Shown piece after piece: positions 1-8,633 of a stretch of DNA of 64,000 nt. Source of the stretch: JBBRNH01 sp038230415 (GTDB lineage: Bacteria; Bacteroidota; Bacteroidia; Cytophagales; Spirosomataceae); the NCBI GenBank assembly GCA_038230415.1, contig JBBRNH010000017.1:10946-74945 (forward strand), in the 5' to 3' direction. Made by a program: the position numbers and the translations under genes. The notes beneath the pieces were generated by a model. That model had not been told where the DNA came from. It saw nothing but the letters and a program-made list of their open reading frames with translations, and did no database searches. The first letter of the stretch is position 1. Each line of letters opens with the position of its first letter.

Positions 1-819
1 GGGTTTGATGACTGGTTTGGCCCCAATAGTGGTAATGGTGTATCCCTCGATGCCGATACTGGCCCGAATCACGTTGCCCTCGAATCGCAGGGGCGTAATA
101 ACGATGCGCTGCGGAGACACCAGCAGCCACGTTTTATACGCATCAGACAGCAGATAGGGTTGCCGAATGGTATTCCAGGCTTGCAGCACGGGTGTGCGGA
201 GGTCAACGTCCCGGCGCACCTGCCGGTCGAGGGTGGTGGTGATGCCACCGAGGTTTTTGTCAATCATCCTGCCCACAAATCCGGCAATCGGAATCTGAAT
301 CCCGGCGATGCTAAAGGCGGGTTTCTTGATCCAGTCGTAGCCATCGGCGCGGGTCTGGGTGCTTACCGACCAGTCGGGGTCCATCGAAAATCGGCTCGAA
401 AAACGCAGGTTCAGTTCAAATTCAGTATCGGCGGTCTGCCGGAATCCGAGAATTTTAACCCCTGCCCTGACCCAGATTTTGAGCGGCACCACAAACTGAA
501 ACAGGCTGTCTTTTGCCGAGACGGTGATCGGTTCGCGTTTCCAGACTTTGGTCATCAGGTTGTCTCCGCCGTTGTTGTCTAAGTCGTTATCTTCGTAAAT
601 CAGCCCGTTGACCTGAGCATTTAGCTGCCGTTCAACGTCGCGCAGGGCGATGCTCACCGGCACGTTGACGGTGGAGCGGTACTTCTCGTTGCGAACGTCC
701 ATCTCGGTCATGGTATAGGCAGCTTTGGGGGCATTGGGCGCAAGGCGGACAGTGGTGCCGGGCTGGCACGCCGAAAAAGTAATCAGTACCCCCCAAACCC
801 ATTGATACTTAGGAAGCAT
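1..819 (-). CDS. DUF4403 family lipoprotein, C-terminus beyond left edge
   Basis: Reading the minus strand from the ATG at 819 gives 273 codons with no stop up to base 1, so the gene is cut by the window edge. The N-terminus has a hydrophobic stretch ending in a lipobox-like FSAC with Cys at residue 18, suggesting an exported lipoprotein. The body (for example KYRSTVNVPVSIALRDVE near residue 50, then GYDWIKKPAFSIAGIQIP) resembles DUF4403, a beta-rich BPI/SMP-like fold of unknown function common in Bacteroidota and Proteobacteria. The ATG overlaps the TAA of the upstream protease gene (TAATG), so translation is probably coupled and this is the last visible gene of a four-gene minus-strand operon. 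The family call comes from recalled sequence pattern, and the biochemical role is unknown. Confidence 0.72.
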   Translation of the reverse strand, partial: MLPKYQWVWGVLITFSACQPGTTVRLAPNAPKAAYTMTEMDVRNEKYRSTVNVPVSIALRDVERQLNAQVNGLIYEDNDLDNNGGDNLMTKVWKREPITVSAKDSLFQFVVPLKIWVRAGVKILGFRQTADTEFELNLRFSSRFSMDPDWSVSTQTRADGYDWIKKPAFSIAGIQIPIAGFVGRMIDKNLGGITTTLDRQVRRDVDLRTPVLQAWNTIRQPYLLSDAYKTWLLVSPQRIVITPLRFEGNVIRASIGIEGYTITTIGAKPVIKP

Positions 820-1184
820 TATTGTAGGGTTATCTCAAAAGAGTTGAAATTGATGTTGACTTCTGTCCCTTTGAAAAAATCCAGGCCAAGAACACCATCT
901 ATATCCAGAATAACATTGTTTGCGATGAAATCGCAAGAAGCGATCTCTACTTGTCGAACGGTTCTGCCCAATGCGGTCAACGCTGGCACGAGAAAAATAT
1001 AGGCCACGATTTTGCCTTTAGCTGTCTCAAAATCAACCATACGCACGACTTGACTTACCGTATAGCCGTTCATGAGCATGACCGTAAAGTCAATTACGGT
1101 GTGTGTTGCGCCGGTATCCAATGCCAGCGTAAAATTCAGACCGACCGATCTGAGCATCAACCTGAATAAGACTGTCCTCGTCAT
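819..1184 (-). CDS. Retropepsin-like aspartic protease, probably frameshifted at its 5' end
   Basis: This 121-residue frame carries the retropepsin signature: LDTGATHTVID, with the catalytic Asp in DTGA, and a C-terminal GVLGLDFFKG flap/dimer-strand motif. It fits a clan AA single-domain aspartic protease that works as a homodimer. The first residues (MTRTVLFRLMLRSVG) do not look like the usual opening beta-strand. A better start lies in another frame: the ATG at 1209 overlaps the upstream stop as ATGA and encodes SLIQVDAQIG, exactly the strand expected before GLNFTLALDTGA. Joining the two frames needs one base skipped around 1141-1148, so the native gene is probably 819-1209 with a +1 shift (real mutation, sequencing error or programmed event). 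It is followed by a DUF4403 lipoprotein with TAATG overlap. Confidence 0.72.
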   Translation of the reverse strand: MTRTVLFRLMLRSVGLNFTLALDTGATHTVIDFTVMLMNGYTVSQVVRMVDFETAKGKIVAYIFLVPALTALGRTVRQVEIASCDFIANNVILDIDGVLGLDFFKGTEVNINFNSFEITLQ

Positions 1185-1205
1185 TGAGCGTGAACCTAAA
1201 CGTAT

Positions 1206-1460
1206 TCATAGCCAAATTCGACGATTTTTGGGCATTTCACCCGTATAGACACATGTGAAGCGTTCGACTTGCTGCGTAAATTCCTGGGCTTTGTCAGCGA
1301 TTTCCCGCTTGTTTTTGCTACTATACAAAACAGTACCGCTCACTAACTTGCTCACTACCGAACCAAGTACGGTAGGATCACCCAAATCGGGGTTACCTAC
1401 TAAGACCCATTGATCAGGGTAAGTTGCCCGAATCTGCCCAATTGTCAGTGTCTCTTTCAT
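1206..1460 (-). CDS. Small conserved protein coupled to the retropepsin gene
   Basis: This is an 84-residue protein of unknown function. The start at 1460 (MKETLTIGQIRATYP) is preferred over an ATG 33 bases upstream because the latter would run into the preceding gene and adds an atypical sequence. Visible features are YPDQWVLVGNPDL near the N-terminus, SGTVLYSSKNKREIADKA in the middle and a VYTGEMPKNRRIWL ending. I recall similar small proteins in Bacteroidota and cyanobacteria lying directly upstream of retropepsin-like genes, an arrangement also seen here. No signal peptide or membrane segment is visible, so it is probably cytoplasmic. Its TGA overlaps the ATG at 1209 (ATGA), which implies translational coupling with the protease. 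A partner or substrate role for the protease is only inference. Confidence 0.7.
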   Translation of the reverse strand: MKETLTIGQIRATYPDQWVLVGNPDLGDPTVLGSVVSKLVSGTVLYSSKNKREIADKAQEFTQQVERFTCVYTGEMPKNRRIWL

Positions 1461-1489
1461 GATTGAATGCTGTTCAAAATCCCCGGCCT

Positions 1490-2491
1490 TCACTTAATCG
1501 TAACCTTGGTGGCACCATAGCCGAATTTCTGTTTTTGGGCATCCTCAAAAAAACGGACGTGCGGGTGTTTACCAAGCCGTCGGTGCAGTTCGTCGCGGAG
1601 TTTGCCGCTGCCCGCGCCGTGAATAAACGTGATGTCGCCCATGCCGGTAGCGATGGCGTTTTCTAATATTTTATCGAATGTTTTTAGCTGAAAATCAAGG
1701 AGTTCGCTCGTTAATCGGTTGCCCGGCCCGGCAGGTAACAGAGCTTCGATGTGCAGGTCAATCACCGACGATGGGCGTTCAAACGAGAGTGCGGGCGTGG
1801 GATTTTCGTTCTTGGGTTTCAGCATCTCCTGTTTCAACTGCTCCGGCGAAATGGTTTTGGGCCGGGGCACAGCCGGGGCCGCTGGCGTGGGTTCTTTGGT
1901 GTCGCTGTCGAGTTGGTAGAGGTGGCCGGGTTTGTTTAAGACCGGCACCGTGGCTTTGTGGTTATAGAACGTTTGCGCCCTGACTTTCACCCGGTGCAGC
2001 AACGGCGACCGCCCGGCCACGTTACCCCGCCGAAACCACAACGCCTGCATCAGAAACGTGGGCCAGTTGTCGAGCGTGGCAAACGAATAATACTCGTTGA
2101 GTTTGATTTCCGATTTTGGTCGCAACACGCCAACCAGCAAACCACTCAAGACTGAGCCACGCTCTTCATACACTGTGAAGGGCAGTTCCCAGTCGGTGTT
2201 GTTAATGAGATAAGTGGCTAACTCCTTGTCATTCTGGGCGATAAAGGCCAGATACACGCCCTGATTCGACAGCACGGCGGGCATAACGAGCCGTTGCTGA
2301 TCGGTGATGCGTTCGCGCCGGGGCAGCAGTCGCTCGGCTTCCAACGGCGACACCAGCACCAATTCTGACCGCATAACTGGGATTTTGAACCCGTCTTCGA
2401 TTTCGATTTCGACTAAGTTGCCCGGCATAAAGGCCGTAATAACGCCCTCTTCTTTGGCCCGGAGCATCCGTACTTTATCGCCAATGTTCAT
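1490..2491 (-). CDS. DUF2027 and Smr domain protein
   Basis: This 333-residue protein has an N-terminal KOW-like segment (MNIGDKVRMLRAKEEGVITA) typical of DUF2027 proteins in Bacteroidota, a beta-rich middle, a Pro-rich linker near residues 195-235, and a C-terminal Smr domain at about 240-333. Smr motifs are IDLHIEALL, ITFIHGAGSGKLRDEL and the ending FGYGATKVTIK. Smr domains are nicking endonuclease or RNA-cleaving modules named after the MutS2 C-terminus. There is no MutS ATPase core, so this is not MutS2. It is the first gene of a minus-strand operon, with the next gene starting 29 bases downstream. Nucleic-acid binding is likely, but the cellular role is unproven. Confidence 0.85.
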   Translation of the reverse strand: MNIGDKVRMLRAKEEGVITAFMPGNLVEIEIEDGFKIPVMRSELVLVSPLEAERLLPRRERITDQQRLVMPAVLSNQGVYLAFIAQNDKELATYLINNTDWELPFTVYEERGSVLSGLLVGVLRPKSEIKLNEYYSFATLDNWPTFLMQALWFRRGNVAGRSPLLHRVKVRAQTFYNHKATVPVLNKPGHLYQLDSDTKEPTPAAPAVPRPKTISPEQLKQEMLKPKNENPTPALSFERPSSVIDLHIEALLPAGPGNRLTSELLDFQLKTFDKILENAIATGMGDITFIHGAGSGKLRDELHRRLGKHPHVRFFEDAQKQKFGYGATKVTIK

Positions 2492-2746
2492 GGTCTTGTC
2501 AGGAGAAACAACGGCTCATGCAGGGGTGCAGAGACGCAACAGGTTGTCTGGCAAAGATACCACCAGTTCGCAGACAAAAGCGGCCGGGTTGTATCCGCAA
2601 AACCAACGCGCTATTTCCGCCTTTGCGTACTACTGACTAAACCAGCAATAATCAGACTAAAAATACGGCAAATGCCGTATGGGTGGTTCGTGGGCAGGCC
2701 GGACCTTTGCGGCATCACTAAACCGCGTGGAAGCCACCTTTACCCA
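2492..2746. other. Divergent intergenic region
   Basis: This 255-base gap separates two divergently transcribed genes and should hold both promoters, but I see no clear TAnnTTTG element. Near 2528-2540 it contains GCAGAGACGCAA, a half-copy of the GACGC palindromic repeat found whole at 10632-10706 and 28464-28491. A perfect small hairpin (ATACGGC, loop AAAT, GCCGTAT) lies at 2663-2680, about 70 bases upstream of the chosen start of the plus-strand gene. Confidence 0.5.
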
Positions 2747-4150
2747 ATGCACAACCAATACAGCCGCCTGGCAACCTGGATGCGTTCGCTTTGCTTCGTT
2801 TGCTTGGCACTCTGCCTGCAACACTGCCACTCCAATACCGATCCGCAGCCGACAGGATCGGTAGCCGATAAAAAGATTTCGCAGTTCGAGCAGGCGGGCT
2901 ACAGCGATTTCCTGATTGACAAAGCCGGTGCGTATCACGTCGTTTTTCAGGAAAGCCCCGACATTGGCAAGCCCGTCTTTATCTATTACAGCACCTCCAC
3001 CGATCAGGGCGGTAGCTGGAGCAAACCCGTCAACATCAGTAACGACAATACCGGCAATGGGTCGGGCTACGCCCGCATTTTGCAGGATGGCTCCGGCACC
3101 CTCTACGCCATCTGGAAACGCTACGGTACGGTACAGTATCTGCAACGGGAAGCCTATCTGGATGGGCCGGGCGGTCATGATCTGGGTACGATCTCGTATA
3201 GCGTACTGAACGGTGGCACCTGGAGCCAGCCGATCCGCATCAGCGAAACCGAGGCAACGCAGGATACCTGGTTTGCTACGCTGACACCGCAAGGTAAAGT
3301 AGCCGTGTGCTGGGCGCAACTCGGCCCGGCAGCCCAGAAAGAAAGCTACGGTGGGTATTGGTGGTATTGCGATTACATTCGGAATGCAGTGCTGACTGGC
3401 ACGGGCAAACCCACGATTTATGACCTGACTACTCCCTGGGTAAAAAAGACGCAGTATGAGCAAATGCCCCGGCAGGGCATCGAAAATCTGGGCGGTTATG
3501 TTGATGCATCCGGTACCATCCACTTAACCTTCGAAAACCAATCGGCAGACGGAGTGGATCAGGTGGTTTACTTCAACGGGAAGACTACCCAGGTCGCCTA
3601 CAGCTATCCCAAGTACACGAAAGGCAATTCGTTCCGCAATCCGGCCAAACTGCTCATTGACGAAAAAGGCGTTGACCACCTTATTTTTCTGCCCCCCTCA
3701 TCCACCCTCGAAAGCGAGCAGGTCTGGGACATCAACCTGGCCTCTGGGCAGAAAACGATCATTTTTAATTTTGGGGTACCTGGGTCAAAAATTAGTGGGT
3801 TTCAGGCCACCCAAGGGCCAAACGGACAAATGGGTGTGGTGGTAGAAGCCAACCCCAAGCGGTTACAGAACACCGAAGCCTACGGCTGCTTTTACCAGAA
3901 CGGTATCTGGCAATTTGGCGGTCTCACCAGCAATGCCCTGAAAGACGATTTCAAAGCGACGGAAGTGAAAAATTACTATGGGTCGGCCTATTTTGCGTCA
4001 ACTACGAGTTACCGTAGTTCATTTGGCAGCATAGCCTGGGATGCGGCAGGGCGCAAAAGCATGACCATGACTTTAGCCGCTGACTGGATCGGCACGGGCG
4101 GGTATAGTACCAGCAGCCCCTCTATCGTTTATGTCCCCATTGATCGGTAG
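2747..4150 (+). CDS. Sialidase-like BNR-repeat lipoprotein
   Basis: This is a 467-residue exported protein. The chosen start at 2747 is followed by a hydrophobic segment and a lipobox-like LQHC; an in-frame ATG 75 bases upstream adds an unlikely hydrophilic leader, and an ATG at 2780 is also possible. The body shows bacterial-neuraminidase (BNR/Asp-box) style repeats, for example YYSTSTDQGGSWSKPVNIS, and later YSVLNGGTWSQPIRIS. This suggests a six-bladed beta-propeller of the sialidase superfamily. I cannot identify the Arg triad and Tyr/Glu of true exo-sialidases, so substrate and activity are uncertain. It stands alone between a minus-strand operon and a protease gene. Confidence 0.7.
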   Translation: MHNQYSRLATWMRSLCFVCLALCLQHCHSNTDPQPTGSVADKKISQFEQAGYSDFLIDKAGAYHVVFQESPDIGKPVFIYYSTSTDQGGSWSKPVNISNDNTGNGSGYARILQDGSGTLYAIWKRYGTVQYLQREAYLDGPGGHDLGTISYSVLNGGTWSQPIRISETEATQDTWFATLTPQGKVAVCWAQLGPAAQKESYGGYWWYCDYIRNAVLTGTGKPTIYDLTTPWVKKTQYEQMPRQGIENLGGYVDASGTIHLTFENQSADGVDQVVYFNGKTTQVAYSYPKYTKGNSFRNPAKLLIDEKGVDHLIFLPPSSTLESEQVWDINLASGQKTIIFNFGVPGSKISGFQATQGPNGQMGVVVEANPKRLQNTEAYGCFYQNGIWQFGGLTSNALKDDFKATEVKNYYGSAYFASTTSYRSSFGSIAWDAAGRKSMTMTLAADWIGTGGYSTSSPSIVYVPIDR

Positions 4151-4180
4151 CGTATTAGCTCACTAACGGCTGTTACGTAT

Positions 4181-4222
4181 GGCACCGCCCAACGCGGTTC
4201 GTTTGCCATTCTAAACGAACCG
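4181..4222. repeat. GGCACCGCCC repeat with inverted arms
   Basis: The sequence GGCACCGCCCAAC at 4181-4193 is repeated exactly at 55215-55227 and opens like the REPIN-like units at 20363 and 55127. It is followed by a perfect 10-base inverted repeat, CGGTTCGTTT at 4195-4204 and AAACGAACCG at 4213-4222 with an 8-base loop. It lies in the 178-base gap after the sialidase-like gene and may act as a transcription terminator as well as a repeat. Confidence 0.5.
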
Positions 4223-4328
4223 CCGTTTGCTAAATACGCAGCAGACGATGCGGGAAAGCGCGTTAGTTTTCGGTTGTTTGCCCATTGTTTGTGAATCTTA
4301 GTCAATACCCTCAACCATAACCAACTAT

Positions 4329-7300
4329 ATGATGCGACTACCAGTACTTACTACGCTTTTTGTCTGCGGCTGTCTGCCGCTGGCGTTGGCCCAAACTCCG
4401 CAGAAAGGCTTCGGCACCAAACGCAAAACGGACTCGCCCCAATCTGCGCCCGCCCGGAGCCAACAACTCCAGAAACTTACGATGCCCGATCCGCAACGGG
4501 ATGCCGACGACAAGCCAACGATCAGCACGGCACCCGTTCAGCCCTTCTCATTTACTGAACCGACCCGGCCCTTTTCATTCACTGCTCCTGATCTGCACGT
4601 TGTGCGGGACTCGGCAACGGGGCGGCCTATCTTTATCCAGAATATGCGGGCCGCCCGCGCCACCAACGCAAAAACCGGGGCCAACGCCCGCGTGTCGGCG
4701 GCTGCAACAACCTACACGTTTTTGAATCAGGTGAGCGAGATGCTCCAGATCAACAACCCCGAAGACAATTTTGCCATCCAGAGATCGGAGACCGATGACT
4801 TGGCGCAAACCCACATCTGGCTAAAACAAACCTATAAGGGCGTTCCCATAAACGGGGCCGACTTGGTGGCGCACGTAATCAACGGCGAGGTATCGGTACT
4901 GAACGGCCACCCGCAACCCACCCCAGCCGACATCAGCACCACCCCGAAACTAACCATTAAGCAGGCCACAAAGTATGCCTTTAGCGATTTGGGCAAAGAA
5001 ACCGTTGTGCGCTCATTTGGCAGCAATATGCTGCAACTGAAACCCGCCGAGGGTGAACTGTGCCTGTATCCGATGCCCGGCAACACCCTGCGGCTGGCTT
5101 ACAAACTTGCCATCCGCCCGAATTTTTTAGATCAGTGGCAGTATGTGATTGATGCCGAAACGGGAGCCGTGCTGGATAAATACAACAGCACCTGCCAGGC
5201 CGATGGCCCACAGTCGGCCACAGTGGTTGATCTGAATAAGGCATCGCGCAAAATAAATACCTACCAGATTGGTACGGCATACTACCTGATTGATGCCGCG
5301 CAACCGATGTTCGATGCCAAAGCGTCGGTACTGCCCAGCAAAGCGACCGGCGCGATAGTGACGCTCGACGGCAAAAACATACCCTACACGAACCCATCGC
5401 TGGGGCTGATTTCGTCGGCCAATAACACCAACTGGACACCAACGGCGGTTTCGGCTCACTTCAACGCCAATACCGCGTACCAGTACTATAAAATCGTGCA
5501 TGGCCGCAATTCCATAGACGGCAAAGGCGGCAACATTCTCTCGCTCATCAACGTGACCAATGAAGACAGCACAAGCTGGGATAATGCTGCCTGGAACGGA
5601 TACTATATGGTCTATGGCAACGGCAAGAACTCGTTCAAACCATTGGCCGGTGGGCTCGACGTGGCGGGCCACGAAATGACGCATGGCGTGGTGGGCAATA
5701 GTGCCAATTTAGAATACAAGGGGCAGTCGGGCGCGATAAACGAGTCATTTGCAGACGTTTTTGGCTGCATGATCGAACGTAAAAACTGGCTGATGGGCGA
5801 AGATGTCGTGTTGCCATCGGTCTTTCCCAGCGGAGCCTTGCGGAACATGAGCAACCCGAATCAGAACGGCCCGTCGGTGCGGGGATACCAGCCCAAAACA
5901 ATGGGTCAGTACAATACCACCACACAAGATAACGGGGGCGTTCATATCAACAGCGGCATCCCAAACTATGCCTTCTATCTGTTCACCACCAATGACAGTG
6001 TTGGGATTTCGCGGGCCGAAAGAACGTACTACCGCGCCCTCACCGCCGGTTATCTGACCACAACGGCCACGTTTCTCGATTTGCGGATGGCCGTTCTGAA
6101 AGCCGCCGATGACCTCTATGGCCGAAATTCGCCGAGTGTTGTTAAGGCTGCTCAGGCCGCCTTCGATGCGGTTGGTATTGTGGAAGCTACCCAGCCCAAG
6201 TCAACAACAACGGCCAGTACGCCCGTGGCGCAGGGGCCGGATTTACTCCTGCTGGCAAGCAGCAAGGCCGATGGGTTATACTCAACAACGGTAACAACGG
6301 GAACCGTCAAATTTGATCTGAAGACGAACCGGGGGCTGCGTCACCGGCCCAGCGTTACCGACGATGGTAAGTACGCCTATTATGTGTCGGCAGATAAGCG
6401 CGTTCGGTACGTTAATCTGACGGGTACGCCGACCGAAGGTATTGCATTGAGCGACACGATCTGGGATAACGTTGCTATCTCAAAAGATGGCACTAAACTG
6501 GCCCTGCTGAAAAAGGCCGCCGATAAGTCAGTCTATGTTTACAGTTACACGAAGAAAGCCTGGAAAACCTTTACGCTCTATAACCCGACCAACACGCAGG
6601 GGGTGGCAACCAGCGATGTGAAATATTCTGATTCATTTGACTGGGACCACTCGGGCGAATACGTCGTTTATGATGCCTACAGTGAGATACCAAACCGGGG
6701 TGGCGACCCGGTTGGCTACTGGGACGTGGGTGCGCTGCACGTCTGGGACGGCTCGAAAGGTGATTTTGCCGATGGTAAAATCGGTAAGCCATTGCCCAAA
6801 CCCGGCCCCGGCGAAAGCATCGGCAACCCGTCGTTCTCTAAAAACTCGCCCAATATTCTGGCCTTCGATTACTTTGTTGAGGGTACCGACAGCACCGACG
6901 CAACCTATTATGTGATGGCGGCAGACCTGCTTAAAAACACGCTGGGGGTTGTCTATGAAAACAACACACTCGGCTACCCCAGCTATTCGCGGACGGACGA
7001 CCGGATTGTGTTCGGCACAATAAACACGGCGGGCGACAAAGATATTGTTGCCGTGAAACTGCTGGCCGACAAAACAAAACGGGCCAACCTGTCGCGCCAG
7101 ACGATGTACACCAGTGCTACGTGGCCCGTCTGGTACACCCAGGCCATCCGCGTTATTCCAACCCGCGCCAATCAAACCATTGCGTTTGCCGAACTGCCAA
7201 ACCGCACCCTGAGCCAGAGTGGATTCTCGCTGTCGGCTACGGCTTCGTCGGGGTTGCCGGTGGGGTTTGTGGTAGTTGGTGGCCCGGCAGAAGTAACGGG

Positions 7301-7691
7301 TACTAAGGTGACACTGAGCGCGTTGGGTTTGGTAACGATCATAGCCTATCAGCCCGGCAATGAGCAGTTTTATGAAGCTACGCTCGTGACCCGGACGTTT
7401 AACGTGGTGGCGGCAGCGGGCGGGCGCGAAGGCTTTGATCTCGTTGAGACCGATGCGGTTCGGCTGTACCCTAACCCGGTTGGTTCAGAATTAACCGTTG
7501 AATTAACCAACGGCCAGGCCATTGAGCAACTCGCCATAAACACCCTGAGCGGTACGGCGGTGGTGCGGCATCCGAACAGCAGCAAAACGGCCAAAACCAA
7601 ACTTGACCTCAGTAAACTCCCGTCTGGTATGTATCTCCTGAGTATCCAGACACCACAGGGAATACTGACACGGAAACTGATTCGGGAATAA
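4329..7691 (+). CDS. M4 (thermolysin-family) metalloprotease with beta-propeller and T9SS tail
   Basis: This 1,120-residue secreted protease starts with a signal peptide ending near ALAQ. A propeptide (FTP/PepSY-like) covers about residues 110-290. The M4 catalytic domain follows, with zinc ligands H448 and H452 in HEMTH, third ligand E472 in INESFAD, and the thermolysin His231-equivalent H539 in GGVHINSG. Residues about 640-930 look like TolB/WD40-type propeller repeats (ISKDGTKLALL, GEYVVYDAYSE, SYSRTDDRIVFG). An Ig-like MBG-type segment follows. The tail from about 1045 is a T9SS type A sorting domain (VRLYPNPVGSELTVEL to GMYLLSIQTPQGILTRKLI), so export through the outer membrane by type IX secretion is expected. 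The propeller between catalytic domain and tail is unusual for M4 enzymes. It is monocistronic as far as can be seen. Confidence 0.93.
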   Translation: MMRLPVLTTLFVCGCLPLALAQTPQKGFGTKRKTDSPQSAPARSQQLQKLTMPDPQRDADDKPTISTAPVQPFSFTEPTRPFSFTAPDLHVVRDSATGRPIFIQNMRAARATNAKTGANARVSAAATTYTFLNQVSEMLQINNPEDNFAIQRSETDDLAQTHIWLKQTYKGVPINGADLVAHVINGEVSVLNGHPQPTPADISTTPKLTIKQATKYAFSDLGKETVVRSFGSNMLQLKPAEGELCLYPMPGNTLRLAYKLAIRPNFLDQWQYVIDAETGAVLDKYNSTCQADGPQSATVVDLNKASRKINTYQIGTAYYLIDAAQPMFDAKASVLPSKATGAIVTLDGKNIPYTNPSLGLISSANNTNWTPTAVSAHFNANTAYQYYKIVHGRNSIDGKGGNILSLINVTNEDSTSWDNAAWNGYYMVYGNGKNSFKPLAGGLDVAGHEMTHGVVGNSANLEYKGQSGAINESFADVFGCMIERKNWLMGEDVVLPSVFPSGALRNMSNPNQNGPSVRGYQPKTMGQYNTTTQDNGGVHINSGIPNYAFYLFTTNDSVGISRAERTYYRALTAGYLTTTATFLDLRMAVLKAADDLYGRNSPSVVKAAQAAFDAVGIVEATQPKSTTTASTPVAQGPDLLLLASSKADGLYSTTVTTGTVKFDLKTNRGLRHRPSVTDDGKYAYYVSADKRVRYVNLTGTPTEGIALSDTIWDNVAISKDGTKLALLKKAADKSVYVYSYTKKAWKTFTLYNPTNTQGVATSDVKYSDSFDWDHSGEYVVYDAYSEIPNRGGDPVGYWDVGALHVWDGSKGDFADGKIGKPLPKPGPGESIGNPSFSKNSPNILAFDYFVEGTDSTDATYYVMAADLLKNTLGVVYENNTLGYPSYSRTDDRIVFGTINTAGDKDIVAVKLLADKTKRANLSRQTMYTSATWPVWYTQAIRVIPTRANQTIAFAELPNRTLSQSGFSLSATASSGLPVGFVVVGGPAEVTGTKVTLSALGLVTIIAYQPGNEQFYEATLVTRTFNVVAAAGGREGFDLVETDAVRLYPNPVGSELTVELTNGQAIEQLAINTLSGTAVVRHPNSSKTAKTKLDLSKLPSGMYLLSIQTPQGILTRKLIRE

Positions 7692-7827
7692 AAAAAACAG
7701 AAGTAACAGCGGGTAAAAATTCAGCAGGGCGAGTGTGTGCGTTACTCGGCTCATAAACCGGATACTCGAAATTGGATTAACCTGTGGCTGGGCGGTGTAC
7801 TTTTGGGCGAAAAATTAACAACGCATA

Positions 7828-8631
7828 ATGGCTCAACAACCCAACCGTCATCGATCTCCCGTTTTCTTCGCCCTGCTGTTTTTTGGATTTCTGGCTCCTG
7901 ACGCGCACGCGCAGACACCCGTTTCAACGCGGCTCACCAGCGGTCTCGATCTTGGATTTGGGTATAAAACCAACACCTACGCGCCGTCGGCAACGTACTA
8001 CCAACTGCTGAACATCGGCGAAAAGAAATTATTTTCTGTGGGTTATACCGTTCGCTTTGCGAGCTTATACATTGACAATCAGAACTTTTACACGGCTCCG
8101 GCCCGGCTCACGCGGGGCGGCACGGGCTTTTACGCGCTCACGGCCCCGCTGAAATACCAGAACCTTGATACCCTGCGGATGGACTACGCCAGCAACACCT
8201 CGCTCAACCTCGGTATCCGGGCGCAAGTCAACCTGGGGCGGGTTGAGATTGGGGCCAGTGCCGATTTGTTGGGCTTTGTTTTTGGCCGAACCCGCACCGG
8301 GCGCGTGATCTCGTCAACGGGTGGGATTCAGCTTTCCAAGCAAGGCGGTGGCGATTCTACCCTCGTACCGTTTCGGGGCGAGGCCCAGTTTCAGCCAACC
8401 CGGGCGCGGGGATTCAACGTCCGGCTCCTCGGTGACAATGATATGGGAACGCTGGCAACGGAGGTTTTCGGTCGCGTTCGGATCAATCAGCGCGTTGGTG
8501 TGAAGGTTGGCTATCAGTGGATTACGACCGAAACCCGGCTTGGCGTGGTGGATGCCGTCTCGAAAAATGATCGGTTTCGATACCGGGCCGGGCTGGCCTA
8601 CGTGGCGTTGAGCTTCCCATTTTTCAACTAA
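7828..8631 (+). CDS. Exported, outer-membrane-type protein of unknown function
   Basis: This 267-residue protein has an N-terminal signal peptide (hydrophobic FFALLFFGFLAPDAHAQ) and a body of alternating polar/hydrophobic strands with aromatic ends, such as GLDLGFGYKTNTYAPS, LFSVGYTVRFASLYID, VGVKVGYQWITTETRLG and a final Phe-rich YVALSFPFFN. That pattern suggests a small outer-membrane beta-barrel, but I do not recognise a named family. It ends two bases before the dtd start codon, so the two genes are probably co-transcribed. The barrel call is inference from strand pattern and the C-terminal Phe. Confidence 0.6.
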   Translation: MAQQPNRHRSPVFFALLFFGFLAPDAHAQTPVSTRLTSGLDLGFGYKTNTYAPSATYYQLLNIGEKKLFSVGYTVRFASLYIDNQNFYTAPARLTRGGTGFYALTAPLKYQNLDTLRMDYASNTSLNLGIRAQVNLGRVEIGASADLLGFVFGRTRTGRVISSTGGIQLSKQGGGDSTLVPFRGEAQFQPTRARGFNVRLLGDNDMGTLATEVFGRVRINQRVGVKVGYQWITTETRLGVVDAVSKNDRFRYRAGLAYVALSFPFFN

Positions 8632-8633
8632 CG

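Noticed and set aside
2657..3523. Minus-strand open frame of 288 codons
   Set aside because: It is antisense to the sialidase-like gene, which has a lipoprotein signal and BNR motifs; the antisense product has no coherent features.
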